Positions 20,903 through 30,794 of a DNA stretch of 64,000 bases are shown here, piece after piece. Each line of letters starts with the position of its first letter. Position 1 is the first letter of the stretch. Made by a program: the position numbers and the translations under genes. The notes under the pieces are model-generated. The model did no database searches, was not told where the DNA came from, and saw only the letters and a list, made by a program, of their open reading frames with translations. This stretch comes from a bacterium (lineage in GTDB: Bacteria > Chloroflexota > Chloroflexia > Chloroflexales > Kallotenuaceae): assembly GCA_016781525.1 (NCBI GenBank), contig JADDQE010000218.1, forward strand, positions 1 to 64,000. Reading direction: 5' to 3'.

Positions 20903-21877
20903 ATGCCTGAAACCGGCGTTAAGATATTTGCACAGCAGGCCGAGCAGCTATACCAGCGTGGCGTGGCAGCTGCCAAGGGCGGGCAAAAGGCCGTGGCCGA
21001 AAGGCTGTTGCGCCAGGCCGTAAAGCTCAACCCAGCCCACGAGCAAGCCTGGCTCTGGCTCAGCGGTGTCGTGGACAAGCCCGACGATGTTGCGTTCTGC
21101 TTGCGCTCCGTGCTGCAAATCAACCCTGAGAACGAGCGTGCTCGGCGGGGCCTCGCCCTGATCGAGCAAGCAGCGACGAGTGGCGCTTCCCTTGCCAAGA
21201 CCGTGACTTCCAGTCCCAGAGTGCCGGTCGTGACCGAGAGCTGGTGGGCCGGCTGGCGCGATGCCCAGACGACCTGGCGGCGCACCATCCGCGTGCTGCT
21301 CCTGATACCGATTGCCCTGATTGGCTCAACCCTTGGCCTCCGCGCGGTGATCAATACCGTACCGCTGCCGACCTTCGCCACGGTGCAAGATATTCCGACT
21401 CCGACTCCGCCCCCGCCCGCGCCGACAGCTAGCCCAACCGCCACCAGTGCGCCAGCCTCGACGAGCGCGTCGGCCGTAGAAGCCTACTTCGCGCATGTGA
21501 ACGCCGAGCGAAGCGTGCTTCAGACGGCAACCGATGAGTACCGCCTCACAACCGACGGTGGACGCACATCAGCCGAGCGGGCAACTAGCGCTCGTGTGCT
21601 GCGTGACCAGGTGCAGCGCAGCCAAGCAACGCTTGCCGCAATCCAGCCGCCGCCTGAAATAGCGGCGACGCATCAACTGTATATAGACAGCTTAAAGCTT
21701 GAGCGAGAGGCGCTGGACCTCATGCTTCAGTTCTATAGCAACTACGACGTTGCCCTCGCCAACCGCGCTGCGCTCCAAATGCAGGAGGCACGCGCTCAGA
21801 TCGCGACTGCAACGGCAAGCTGGGATGCGTTTGTTAAGCAGCAAGGGTTAACTCAGCTCGCACCGCGTGGAGACTGA
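20903..21877 (+). CDS. TPR-like domain membrane protein
   Basis: AVAERLLRQAVKLNPAHEQAWLWLSGVVDKPDD...INPENERARRGL (TPR), TM LLLIPIALIGSTLGL, Pro/Thr linker. Confidence 0.65.
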   Translation: MPETGVKIFAQQAEQLYQRGVAAAKGGQKAVAERLLRQAVKLNPAHEQAWLWLSGVVDKPDDVAFCLRSVLQINPENERARRGLALIEQAATSGASLAKTVTSSPRVPVVTESWWAGWRDAQTTWRRTIRVLLLIPIALIGSTLGLRAVINTVPLPTFATVQDIPTPTPPPPAPTASPTATSAPASTSASAVEAYFAHVNAERSVLQTATDEYRLTTDGGRTSAERATSARVLRDQVQRSQATLAAIQPPPEIAATHQLYIDSLKLEREALDLMLQFYSNYDVALANRAALQMQEARAQIATATASWDAFVKQQGLTQLAPRGD

Positions 21878-22072
21878 TTGGATGCATCCCCGCATCGCCG
21901 CGCAGTAGGCGCTTAATACAACGTGAGGTCCTGCTTGGCACCATTAGCAGAAGGCGGATGCCTTGTGATAGCGCACCTGGCGCTCGGCGGCAGGTGCCCC
22001 ACTCGGTGCCACAGCCGTACGAATTGACAACTCCCCTCCCGGCGCCGATCAGCACAAGAAGGAATTGAGTCC

Positions 22073-22714
22073 ATGCCAGGCCGCATCGTACGGGCATTGA
22101 CACCGGTCGTCATAGGCATCGTGGTCCCGCTGCTATTTATGGTTACGCTTAATCCTGGACCATTACCGGGTGATGTTGCACTGACGCGGAGCTTGCAGGG
22201 CGTGAGTTTCGGCTGGGTCGTCGCCGGCGCCGACGCGCTCATCTGGCCGCTTGGGGTGGCGCTGGTCGTGGGAGCGCTCCTGCTGCGGCGTTGGACCGAG
22301 GCAGCATTCTTGTTTGTGGCAGGCGTGACGAGCGTGGTGCTCGGGGATGGTATTCTCAAACCGCTTGTCGCGCGGCCCCGCCCGACACCGCAGCTCGTCC
22401 AGGTGTATGAGAAGGCGGACGGCTTCGGCTTTCCCAGCACAACGGCCTTGTTTGCGGTTGTGCTCCTGGGAATGCTTGTCTACCTGGCCTCGCGTTCCCT
22501 GGGTGCGGCACCGTCTCCCCGTAGCACTCTTCTCGTCAGGGTCATGCTTGGGGCGGTGATGCTGCTCGTGCTAGCAGTTAGCCTATCGCGCGTGTATATG
22601 GGCGTACATTGGGCAAGCGACGTCATCGGCAGCTGGCTCATCGGCGCAGCCTGGCTCGTGGCGCTGATCCATGGACAGGAATGGTGGCGGCGTCGACGTA
22701 GCGTGAATGGCTAA
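22073..22714 (+). CDS. PAP2-family phosphatase
   Basis: KPLVARPRPTP ... GFPSTTALFAVV ... SRVYMGVHWASDVIGSWLIG, matches KxxxxxxRP-PSGH-SRxxxxxHxxxD with SGH replaced by STT. Confidence 0.85.
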   Translation: MPGRIVRALTPVVIGIVVPLLFMVTLNPGPLPGDVALTRSLQGVSFGWVVAGADALIWPLGVALVVGALLLRRWTEAAFLFVAGVTSVVLGDGILKPLVARPRPTPQLVQVYEKADGFGFPSTTALFAVVLLGMLVYLASRSLGAAPSPRSTLLVRVMLGAVMLLVLAVSLSRVYMGVHWASDVIGSWLIGAAWLVALIHGQEWWRRRRSVNG

Positions 22715-22800
22715 GGCCTTGGGAGAGGCTGCTCCAGCGCGACGGCCCGGCCTATATCCCGACGTTCGGGCACGAATCGTGATCCCCTACCTGGCGTGGC

Positions 22801-23145
22801 TCGATAGGACCTCGACGCTCGGAGCTTCTGACCGACCAGCAGTTGAGCGCGGCACTAGGCCGAGAGGCAGAATCGCTGATTGCGGTAGCCGCTAGCAACG
22901 CGGGACAGCCGGCGAGTGTGGAGACCCAAGTCTACCAGGCCGATGGTGAGCCAATCGACGTCATCCTGTTCTGTGTTCCGCGCTTGGAACCTGGAACGCT
23001 GGCCAGCATGATTACCGTTATCACCGACCTGCGTGAGCTCAAGCTCGCGGAGGCGGCCCTGCGTGCGGCGGTGCTTACACGAACGCTACGTGAGGCACTC
23101 GACGAGGTCGTGCAGCGCGGTGTGGCCGTCCACCACTGGCTGTAG
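22801..23145 (+). pseudogene. PAS-domain sensor fragment
   Basis: SELLTDQQLSAALGREAESLIAVAASNAGQPASVETQVYQADGEPIDVILFCVPR...MITVITDLRELKLAEAALR resembles a PAS fold followed by coiled coil; no intact start or output domain. Confidence 0.4.
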
Positions 23146-23227
23146 CCCATCCGCTCCCATACGGCGTTGCTTGGGAACAGCGTACCACCCGACGGGTGTA
23201 CGCAACGGGGCCCTGGACGGTCTTTAC

Positions 23228-23659
23228 TTACTGAGTACGGTGATGACAGAGGTTACTGACCGTATCGAGCAGCCGGTCGATATCTAAGGGCTTCTCGAGA
23301 TATGCGACGGCTTCGAGGGCGGTAGCGCCGTGGCTTACGCTTCGGTCGGCTGAGAAGACGACTACCGGTATCGCAGCCAGCTGCGGATCCTGCTTCTGGA
23401 TGCGTCGAAACTCCCAGCCGGTCATCACTGGCATATTGAGGTCAAGTAAAATCAAGCAGGGCCGCGTCGGACGCTCACGTAAATATTCGATCGCTTCCTG
23501 GCCATTCGCGGCTTGGCTGACGTTATACCCCTCGTCGGCCAGCAGCTCGCCCATCGCCTCGCGAATACTCCTATCGTCGTCGACGATCAGCACTTCAGTA
23601 TACAACCCCGTCTGTGACACCGGCGCCTTCCTTTTCTTATGCGGACGTCGTCTGCTCAT
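23228..23659 (-). CDS. response regulator receiver-domain protein
   Basis: VLIVDDDRSIREAMGELLADEGYNV, CLILLDLNMPVMTGWEF, VVVFSADRS, YLEKPLD. Confidence 0.9.
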   Translation of the reverse strand: MSRRRPHKKRKAPVSQTGLYTEVLIVDDDRSIREAMGELLADEGYNVSQAANGQEAIEYLRERPTRPCLILLDLNMPVMTGWEFRRIQKQDPQLAAIPVVVFSADRSVSHGATALEAVAYLEKPLDIDRLLDTVSNLCHHRTQ

Positions 23660-25715
23660 CCGCCGCGTTTGGAATATTGTCGACTGCGGGCCGGTCCCCG
23701 TCACTTCGTTCCGCTGCTGCCGTATCGATCTCGGGTAAGCTCACGACAAACCTACTACCCTGGCCCTCGCGGCTTTCCACCGTTATCGTGCCCCCGTGAC
23801 GTGTGACGATCTCGTGAACTACGTATAAACCTATTCCTAGCCCGCTAATTCGCCGCGGGTCGACGTTTGCGGCTCGGTAGAACTGGCTAAACACAAAGGG
23901 CAGCTCTGTCTCCGGAATACCCATGCCCTGGTCGGTTACAGACAGGAACACCCGACCCAACCCCTGCTGTACGTCGACCTGAATCGTGCCTCCCCGCGGG
24001 CTATACTTAACCGCGTTATTGAGCAAGTTGTGGAGCACTTGCTCCAAACGAAGATCATCGCCGCGAACCTGGACCTCTTGAGGCGCTTCAAGCTGAATCG
24101 TGTGAAGTTCTAGCTGCGATTGTACTTCATCTACAACGCGCCGCGTGAGGGCCGCAAGATTGGTCGGTTGGAGATCCAAAGCGAAGCGCCCCAGCTGTAG
24201 CCGGGATAGGTCCAGCAACGCCTCGATTAACTTATTCAGGCGCGTCGCCTGGGCCGTGATGGAAGCAAGCCCACGCTGCTCACGTTCCCCAACACCGCCT
24301 TGGCGCTGTGCACGCCGTTGCAGACCATACGCATAGCCGAGCAGCGCCGTGAGTGGAGTGCGCAGCTCATGGGCGGCAATCGAGAGAAAAACATCACGGG
24401 TATGGACCGCTGCTTCCGCCTCCGCGCGGGCTGTTTGCTCACGAATGAGTAGAGCCGCCCGCTCTGCCTCGGCCCGTTTGCGCTCCGTGACATCGCGGTT
24501 GATCTCAAGAATTGCCATCGCCCCATCAGTTTCAGCAGGACGCAATGCCCACCGGCTTGAAACCGTCACCTGATGGCCATCCTTGCGCGTATGGATCAGC
24601 TCACCTTCCCACGCCCCCTCCTGAGCCACGATGGCCTTAATCTCCTGGAGCGCGATGGGAAACTGTGTCTGCAACAGGCTGTGTGAGCTCTTGCCGAGCG
24701 CCTCCGCCTGGGTCCACTGGTACATAGCCTCGGCGCCCCGGTTCCACAAAGCGATCGTGCCTTGCTCCAGGTCATGAACCATGATCGCATCGTAGGCGAG
24801 ATCCAGCAGCTGGGCTTGTTCCTTCAGCGTAGCCGTCTGCTGCGTTAACGCCTCTTCAGCCCGTTTACGCTCCGTGACATCGCGAATAATCACCGTGTAC
24901 AGCTTCTGACCGGCGGCGTCAACCTGGGAGATGGACGCTTCGATCGGGAACGTTGTTCCATCAGCACGCAGCGCAACCAGCACGCCCGGTGAATGCATCG
25001 AGCGGTTTGTCACGCCAGTTGCACCAAATGCACGAATGTATTCGGCATGGTTTGGTCGTGCGCTCGGCGGCAAGAAGCGATCGATTGTGTGTCCGACAAT
25101 GTCCTGCACGCGACAGCCAAACATTTCCTCAGCTGCATCATTGAACACAACGATCCGCTGCTCGCCGTCGAGTGTGATAATCGCGTCCATGGCCGAGTCG
25201 ATGATGCCCGCGAGGCGCGCCTCCCCGGCCCGCAGCGCTTCCTCGGCCTGTTTCCGAACGGTGATATCTCGCGTGACCTTCGCAAAGCCCGAGAGCGCAC
25301 CCTGGTCGTCATAGATCGCAGTAATCACTACATTGGCGATAAAGCGCGACCCATTCTTACGAACACGCCAACCTTCGACTTCAACCCGGCCTTCACGCCG
25401 CGCGGTCTTAAGTACGCGCTCAGGCGCGTGCGCGGCAACATCTTCTGGTGTATAGAAACTTGCGACGTGCTTGCCGATGATCTCGTCGGCTGTATAGCCT
25501 TTGATGCGTTGGGCGCCTGCATTCCAGCTGACCACATGGCCGGTCGGATCGAGCATAAAGATCGCATAATCTTGAACGCCCCCAACGAGCAGGCGGAAGC
25601 GCTCCTCGCTGGCCCGTAGGGCGCGTTCCCGCTCGAGCGAGCTTGTCTTGGCAGACCGAAGACGCGCATTGAGCACGGGTAATGACGATACCCTCAGCCG
25701 TAAAGATCGTGACAC
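23637..25715 (-). CDS. multi-PAS sensor histidine kinase (N-terminus likely frameshifted)
   Basis: three or more PAS/PAC repeats, FLSIAAHELRTPLTALLGYAYGL H-box, LHNLLNNAVKYSPRGG, GLGIGLYVVHEIV; upstream DUF4118-like TM region in another frame. Confidence 0.88.
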   Translation of the reverse strand: MSRSLRLRVSSLPVLNARLRSAKTSSLERERALRASEERFRLLVGGVQDYAIFMLDPTGHVVSWNAGAQRIKGYTADEIIGKHVASFYTPEDVAAHAPERVLKTARREGRVEVEGWRVRKNGSRFIANVVITAIYDDQGALSGFAKVTRDITVRKQAEEALRAGEARLAGIIDSAMDAIITLDGEQRIVVFNDAAEEMFGCRVQDIVGHTIDRFLPPSARPNHAEYIRAFGATGVTNRSMHSPGVLVALRADGTTFPIEASISQVDAAGQKLYTVIIRDVTERKRAEEALTQQTATLKEQAQLLDLAYDAIMVHDLEQGTIALWNRGAEAMYQWTQAEALGKSSHSLLQTQFPIALQEIKAIVAQEGAWEGELIHTRKDGHQVTVSSRWALRPAETDGAMAILEINRDVTERKRAEAERAALLIREQTARAEAEAAVHTRDVFLSIAAHELRTPLTALLGYAYGLQRRAQRQGGVGEREQRGLASITAQATRLNKLIEALLDLSRLQLGRFALDLQPTNLAALTRRVVDEVQSQLELHTIQLEAPQEVQVRGDDLRLEQVLHNLLNNAVKYSPRGGTIQVDVQQGLGRVFLSVTDQGMGIPETELPFVFSQFYRAANVDPRRISGLGIGLYVVHEIVTRHGGTITVESREGQGSRFVVSLPEIDTAAAERSDGDRPAVDNIPNAADEQTTSA

Positions 25716-26001
25716 GAACTGCGTCCGCGGCTGTAGCTACACGGAAGCCGTATAGGGGCTCGATAAATAAGTAGGTACCAAAAGCTGCACTCAGCGCAGT
25801 CGAAAGTAGGCCCGGCCCGAGGCCACCATACCAACCACTTAGGTAGACAGGAATGACGAGCAGCAACAGCGGAGCTTGTGTCCCTAGTATCGGCATCAAC
25901 AGGAATCTGAGAAGTAGCATGAGGCAGGTGATAACCACTGCGAAGCCGTAGAGCAGTGCTGGGTGGCGTCGCCTGTAACCACGAAGTAGCTTCTGACTCA
26001 T
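25680..26001 (-). CDS. DUF4118/KdpD-like transmembrane N-terminal region of the kinase, separate frame
   Basis: GFAVVITCLMLLLRFLLMPILGTQAPLLLLVIPVYLSGWYGGLGPGLLSTALSAAFGTYLFIEPLYGFRVATAADAVRVTIFTAEGIVIT, then frame shifts to VLNARLRSAKTSS of the kinase ORF. Confidence 0.7.
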
Positions 26002-26493
26002 ACAGGTTCCTACAGATTCTCCATGCTCTTGGTGGTGCTCATCATACTCGAATTTATCTGTTTGCATTATTCATGCCCGGTTCCGTTACCGGCAGCGCTT
26101 CAGTCTGCCCCAGCTCCGGTACCAGCCCAAAGCTCTTGCCTCCCTGACCTGCTCAATGCCACGATAGGACCGGGATAGGTCGGGTCGTCGGGGGTACATG
26201 TGCCCAAGAGGGCGACCCAAGCGGGCCGCTGTGTTGCCAGCTTCCCCTGACAACCGGATTCAGGGCCACTTATTCTCCGGCCAGCGCCATTATAGCGCAG
26301 GCCGACTCTTGCCTTTGGCATCGGCTCCACCCAACGAGTAAGATCCGGCTGGCCCAGCCAGGGCAACCGGGAGACGGGCATGTTCCCTGCTAAAGTCGGT
26401 GCTGGACCCGGCTAGCAGGTCGACCATAACCTGAATAGGCTGAAAGCTGACTGCCAGGCCATAGAGGCGGAATTCGACGACAATCCGAAAGGC

Positions 26494-27288
26494 GTGCATA
26501 TGCCAACAATTGAAACCAACGGCGTGACCATATTTTATGACGACGTCGGCGAGGGGCCGGCCCTGGTGCTGTTGCACGGCTTTACCTTGTCGAGCGCGAT
26601 GTGGCGGCCCCAGCAGGATGCTCTCCGCGACCAGTTCCGGGTCATTACCCCTGATTTGCGCGGGATGGGCCAGAGCAGCGTGCCGACCATGGGATATAGC
26701 ATGGAGCTGTATGCCTCGGACATTGTGGCGCTCCTTGATCATCTCAAGCTCGAGCAGGTGATCCTAGGCGGCATGTCGATGGGCGGGTACGTTGCGCTCG
26801 CCTTGCTGCGTCGCTTTGCGGGACGGGTACGCGGGCTCATCTTGATCGACACTCAGGCCGAGGCGGACGACCACGTCACACGCTCCAAGCGCTCCGCGTT
26901 GATTGATCGTGTGCGCGCCGTGGGTAGTGAGGCGATCGCCGACACAAGCAAAATGTTCAACGAGCAAACCCACCGTGAGCGACCCGAGCTGGTGGAGCAG
27001 ATGCGTGCGATCATGGCGCACACAGTCCCGGATGGTATCGTCGGTGCGGTAACGGCAATGGTCGAGCGTCCCGACGCGATGGAGGTACTGCGCAATACAA
27101 CCATCCCGGCGCTGATTATCGTGGGACGTGACGACCCACTCACGCCGCCGTCCGATGCCGAGGCCATGTGGGAGGCCCTCCCATACGCTCAGCTGCTGGT
27201 ACTGGACGGAGCCGCGCACGCCGCCAATCTTGAGCAGCCCGATGTGGTTAATCAGGCCATCCGTGACTGGGCGGCAAAGCTGGCTTAG
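26494..27288 (+). CDS. alpha/beta-fold hydrolase
   Basis: LVLLHGFTLSSAMW, VILGGMSMGGYVALALL, VGRDDPLTPP. Confidence 0.88.
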   Translation: MHMPTIETNGVTIFYDDVGEGPALVLLHGFTLSSAMWRPQQDALRDQFRVITPDLRGMGQSSVPTMGYSMELYASDIVALLDHLKLEQVILGGMSMGGYVALALLRRFAGRVRGLILIDTQAEADDHVTRSKRSALIDRVRAVGSEAIADTSKMFNEQTHRERPELVEQMRAIMAHTVPDGIVGAVTAMVERPDAMEVLRNTTIPALIIVGRDDPLTPPSDAEAMWEALPYAQLLVLDGAAHAANLEQPDVVNQAIRDWAAKLA

Positions 27289-27399
27289 CTCGTCCCTGGC
27301 GTGCTACCTCAAACGGCCAGTCCCTGAACTGCGGGCACCATCCTTGCTTGACGACCCGACCGCAGAGACGACAACACGGTTGAGGAGGAAGAGAAAGAT

Positions 27400-28080
27400 A
27401 TGCCACGATTTCGGGGGGTCATATTCGATGTGGATGGGACGCTGATCGACAGCAACGACGCCCATGCCCGCGCGTGGGTCGACGCACTCGCCGAAGCCGG
27501 TATCGACGTGCCCTTTGAGCAGGTCCGTCGCTTGATCGGCATGGGTGGCGATAAGCTGATGCCGGAGGTGTGCACCATCGAGCAAGAGAGCCCCCAGGGC
27601 AAGCAGATCAGCGAGCATCGTACCGAGATTTTCAAAACGCGGTATCAGCCAACGGTGCAAGGGTTTCCCGAAGCAGCGGCACTGCTCAAGCGCCTTGCGG
27701 AGGATGGCTACAAGCTTGGGGTGGCTACGTCGGCCAAGGAGGACGAGCTTCAGGATCTCCTGCGGATTGCGAGTGCGAACGATTTCTTCACAATCACAAC
27801 CACCTCGAGCGACGCGGAGCAGTCCAAGCCGGAACCCGATATTGTACAGGCGGCGCTGGCGCGTATGGAGCTCCAGCCCGACGAGGCCGTGATGATTGGC
27901 GATACACCATACGATATCGAAGCGGCTACCAAGGCCGGCGTTCCCATTATTGCAGTACGCTGTGGTGGGTGGAACGATCCCGACCTCAAGGGTGCCGTCG
28001 CCGTCTACGACAATCTCGCCGATCTTTTAGCAACTTATGACGAGTCACCTTTGGCCACTGAGCGCGCTCTGGAGCGCTAG
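27400..28080 (+). CDS. HAD-family hydrolase (phosphoglycolate phosphatase-like)
   Basis: GVIFDVDGTLIDSNDAHARAW, GVATSAKEDEL, MIGDTPYDIEAATKAGVPIIAVRCGG. Confidence 0.9.
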   Translation: MPRFRGVIFDVDGTLIDSNDAHARAWVDALAEAGIDVPFEQVRRLIGMGGDKLMPEVCTIEQESPQGKQISEHRTEIFKTRYQPTVQGFPEAAALLKRLAEDGYKLGVATSAKEDELQDLLRIASANDFFTITTTSSDAEQSKPEPDIVQAALARMELQPDEAVMIGDTPYDIEAATKAGVPIIAVRCGGWNDPDLKGAVAVYDNLADLLATYDESPLATERALER

Positions 28081-28167
28081 GGCAGAACCGCAGTATCATC
28101 GGGATACCAGAGGATCTTTTGGAACGGTCTGCGCGATAGCAGCGCATTAAAGAGAGGGAAGGAAGCA

Positions 28168-28506
28168 ATGAGTGATCGCTTCGTGCCGGTAAAGGATGCC
28201 GGCGAGCTAGACGAGCTTTTCGCGCGCTCGCAAGACGAGCCAGTCCTGCTCTTCAAACACGACCCAGTCTGTCCGATCAGTGCGCGCGCCCACCGGCAGC
28301 TGCAGCAAATGGAAGCACCCGTACCGCTGGTCGATGTCGCAAACAACAAGGATTTGGCTCAGGACGTGACCGATCGCACTGGAGTGCAGCATGCATCACC
28401 ACAGGTGCTTGTGCTGCGCAACGGTACTGCCGTCTGGTCGGCGTCGCTGCATGACATTACATCGGACGCGGTCCAGCAGGCCGTTGCACAGCACAGCCAA
28501 GCCTAG
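28168..28506 (+). CDS. YtxJ-like monothiol thioredoxin-fold protein
   Basis: VLLFKHDPVCPISARAHRQL, LVDVANNKDLAQDVTDRTGVQHASPQVLVLRNG. Confidence 0.8.
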   Translation: MSDRFVPVKDAGELDELFARSQDEPVLLFKHDPVCPISARAHRQLQQMEAPVPLVDVANNKDLAQDVTDRTGVQHASPQVLVLRNGTAVWSASLHDITSDAVQQAVAQHSQA

Positions 28507-28574
28507 CGGTGCCGGGGTTTCGCGTAGCGTTCCTGAGCGAGACACCAAGGACCTGATACCGTTGCAAGGACGGC

Positions 28575-28619
28575 GGAGGACAGCGCGCGTAAGGCCGTGC
28601 TGTCCTCCTTTGCGTTTTT
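28575..28619 (+). terminator. intrinsic terminator
   Basis: GGAGGACAGC...GCTGTCCTCC followed by tttgcgttttt. Confidence 0.8.
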
Positions 28620-28765
28620 GACGTCCGACCATTGCGATCATTAGCCCAGACGGCCTCGCAAACAATCGTCCAAGTGGGCTGAGCCCTTCCAGGGCGAACA
28701 GATCAGAAGCCTTGGTTAACCCGTGCATGCGGCAATACACCGCTCCACCACAGCACAGCGTACGG

Positions 28766-28791
28766 TATAATGTGACAGTTCTTTGTCACAT
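28766..28791 (+). promoter_or_regulatory. -10 element overlapping a perfect operator-like palindrome upstream of the CPBP protease gene
   Basis: TATAAT then ATGTGACA-gttctt-TGTCACAT (28770-28791). Confidence 0.6.
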
Positions 28792-28835
28792 AGCCGACCC
28801 ACGCGCCCAACGATTCGGCCGAGAAAGACCACTAC

Positions 28836-29588
28836 ATGACTTTGCTCCCGCTGCTTGTCCAACGCGGGCTCGCGTTGTTTCTCTGCACCCTCGCTTGTCG
28901 GAGCGTCACGCTGCATTATGGCGGCGGTTCGAACCGAGCTACGCGAGGATGGCGCCTCCGGCGCTATTGGAAAACCATCGGCTGGCAATGGTCTGCCGTT
29001 AGTATCCTCCTGTTGACAACGCCATTGGCAGAGCTTGTGTACCTTCGTGGACACAGTCCACGATCAGTCTCGCTCCATGCACTCTCATTTATTCTGACGG
29101 CGAATATTGTGGTGCTGCTCTATGGCCCGATCGCACTCGCCTGGCTAAGCCCTCGTATTCGGCGTGGTGTCCTCGCGCCATTTGCACCAATCCGCGCTTT
29201 GCTCCCCGTAACCTTGCCTGAGCGCGGCTTATGGTTGCTATTGAGCCTGACGACTGGCATCTGTGAGGAGCTTATGTTTCGAGCATTTGCGATCAACTAC
29301 CTCACGAGCAGAGCCTTTGGGCTCAACCTCCTGCTCAGCGCGCTCGTTGCCTGCCTAGTGTTTGGCGTTGGGCACGCGTATCAAGGCATGCGCGGCCTTG
29401 TGCGGACAACAGCTTTCGGGGCCGCTCTGACAGGCTTGTTTCTTGTGACCGGCAGCATTATGTTGCCGATCGTTGTTCACACCCTGGTGAATCTCAGAGT
29501 CGCGTTTCTCCCCACGGGTCGAATGCCCACGCGGCCCATTAACACGACCGCCCACGCCGTTCCCCAGCTACAGCTCACGGATGCTTGA
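28836..29588 (+). CDS. CPBP-family intramembrane metalloprotease
   Basis: multiple TM; GICEELMFRAFAINYL, FGVGHAYQG, VVHTLVNL. Confidence 0.85.
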   Translation: MTLLPLLVQRGLALFLCTLACRSVTLHYGGGSNRATRGWRLRRYWKTIGWQWSAVSILLLTTPLAELVYLRGHSPRSVSLHALSFILTANIVVLLYGPIALAWLSPRIRRGVLAPFAPIRALLPVTLPERGLWLLLSLTTGICEELMFRAFAINYLTSRAFGLNLLLSALVACLVFGVGHAYQGMRGLVRTTAFGAALTGLFLVTGSIMLPIVVHTLVNLRVAFLPTGRMPTRPINTTAHAVPQLQLTDA

Positions 29589-29804
29589 GGCCCGCTCGAG
29601 GATGACTGCATTCCCCGCGAATAAGTCGGCCAGCTGAATGGTTCGTCTGCTCATTGGCCCACTAGCTCCAGGGCTATCCGAGCGTGCAGGCATGCTAGGG
29701 CTGTGTGGCCCCGGGCTCCGAGGGAATGTCGCTTGCTAGGGCGGTGCGGCTTGAGGAGATCTGCCTACACACGGGAGAACGGGTGAGGCAGTGGAAAGGT
29801 TTTC

Positions 29805-30773
29805 ATGAGGCAACGTTTCGATGATACGCGGCAGCCGAACCGACGCCGCTTCCTCGGTCTGGCCGGAGCCGGTCTCGTCGGTCTCACAGTCGCAGCCTGT
29901 GGTAATAACTTGGGCCAAACAAGCGCCAGCCGAGGAGCACAGAGCACTGCGGGTACGACCAGCACTGAGGGGCCGTCTGTTTCGGCAATGATCGACAGCA
30001 CCTCGACGCCCACCATGACGCCGGCGCCGACGCCTACGATGCCGGCAGTGACGCCGACACCCAATGCGCGAGCTGGGCAACTTGGAGCGCGTCCGGCTGT
30101 CAACCCTACGGCTGCGGAAGGGACAAGCGGGACGCACCAGCTCGGCGTGGCACAAGAGCGTGACGCGCTCCTGTACGTACCACCGGGATATCGTCCCGAT
30201 CAGTCCCATGCGATGGTGCTCCTGCTACATGGTGCAGGAGGTAATGCAGAGGCTGGGTTATCGCTCCTGCAACCGCTCGCGGATGCCGCTAATCTCGTGC
30301 TACTGGCCACGGCATCGCGCCAGCAGTCCTGGGACGTTATCGTCGACGACTATGGCCCGGACGTAGAGCTGATCGATCGCGCCTTGATGGAAACGTTCAG
30401 CCGCTACGCAGTCGATCCACAGCGGCTGGCGATCGGGGGATTTTCAGACGGCGGCTCGTACGCGCTCTCGCTCGGGCTTTCGAACGGCGAGCTTTTCACG
30501 CATATCATCGCCTTCTCGCCGGGGTTTATGGCGCCTAAGCGAACCGCCGGTAATCCTGGCATCTTTATCTCGCACGGCATCCACGACGACGTACTGCCAA
30601 TTGACCGCTGTAGTAGACAGATCGTGCCTCGGCTTGAGCGCGCCGGATACGCTGTGCGTTATCGAGAGTTCGACGGGCCACATACCGTCCCGCCAGAGAT
30701 TACCCGCGAAGCGCTGGACTGGTTCATTGGTTCAGAAAATGGTTCAGCCGCTGCCGCGAGTGGAACGCGATGA
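29805..30773 (+). CDS. Tat-type lipoprotein alpha/beta hydrolase (esterase/PHB depolymerase-like)
   Basis: RRRFLGLAGAGLVGLTVAACG Tat+lipobox; MVLLLHGAGG, IGGFSDGGSYALSLG; HGIHDDVLPID. Confidence 0.82.
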   Translation: MRQRFDDTRQPNRRRFLGLAGAGLVGLTVAACGNNLGQTSASRGAQSTAGTTSTEGPSVSAMIDSTSTPTMTPAPTPTMPAVTPTPNARAGQLGARPAVNPTAAEGTSGTHQLGVAQERDALLYVPPGYRPDQSHAMVLLLHGAGGNAEAGLSLLQPLADAANLVLLATASRQQSWDVIVDDYGPDVELIDRALMETFSRYAVDPQRLAIGGFSDGGSYALSLGLSNGELFTHIIAFSPGFMAPKRTAGNPGIFISHGIHDDVLPIDRCSRQIVPRLERAGYAVRYREFDGPHTVPPEITREALDWFIGSENGSAAAASGTR

Positions 30774-30794
30774 TTGAGGGTTAGGAAGAGAGCT

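Noticed and set aside
24993-25619. 208-aa plus-strand ORF inside the histidine kinase
   Set aside because: Antisense to clear PAS coding sequence; high-GC shadow ORF.
25660-25700. Programmed ribosomal frameshift in the histidine kinase
   Set aside because: No slippery heptamer or obvious stimulatory structure at the junction; mutation or sequencing error is simpler.
28770-28791. CRP-like site (TGTGA...TCACA)
   Set aside because: Half-sites are 10 nt apart (TGTGA-N10-TCACA) instead of the 6 nt required for CRP, so reported only as a generic operator.
28920-28940. tRNA T-loop-like GGTTCGAACC
   Set aside because: Lies inside the CPBP protease coding region and no cloverleaf could be formed around it.
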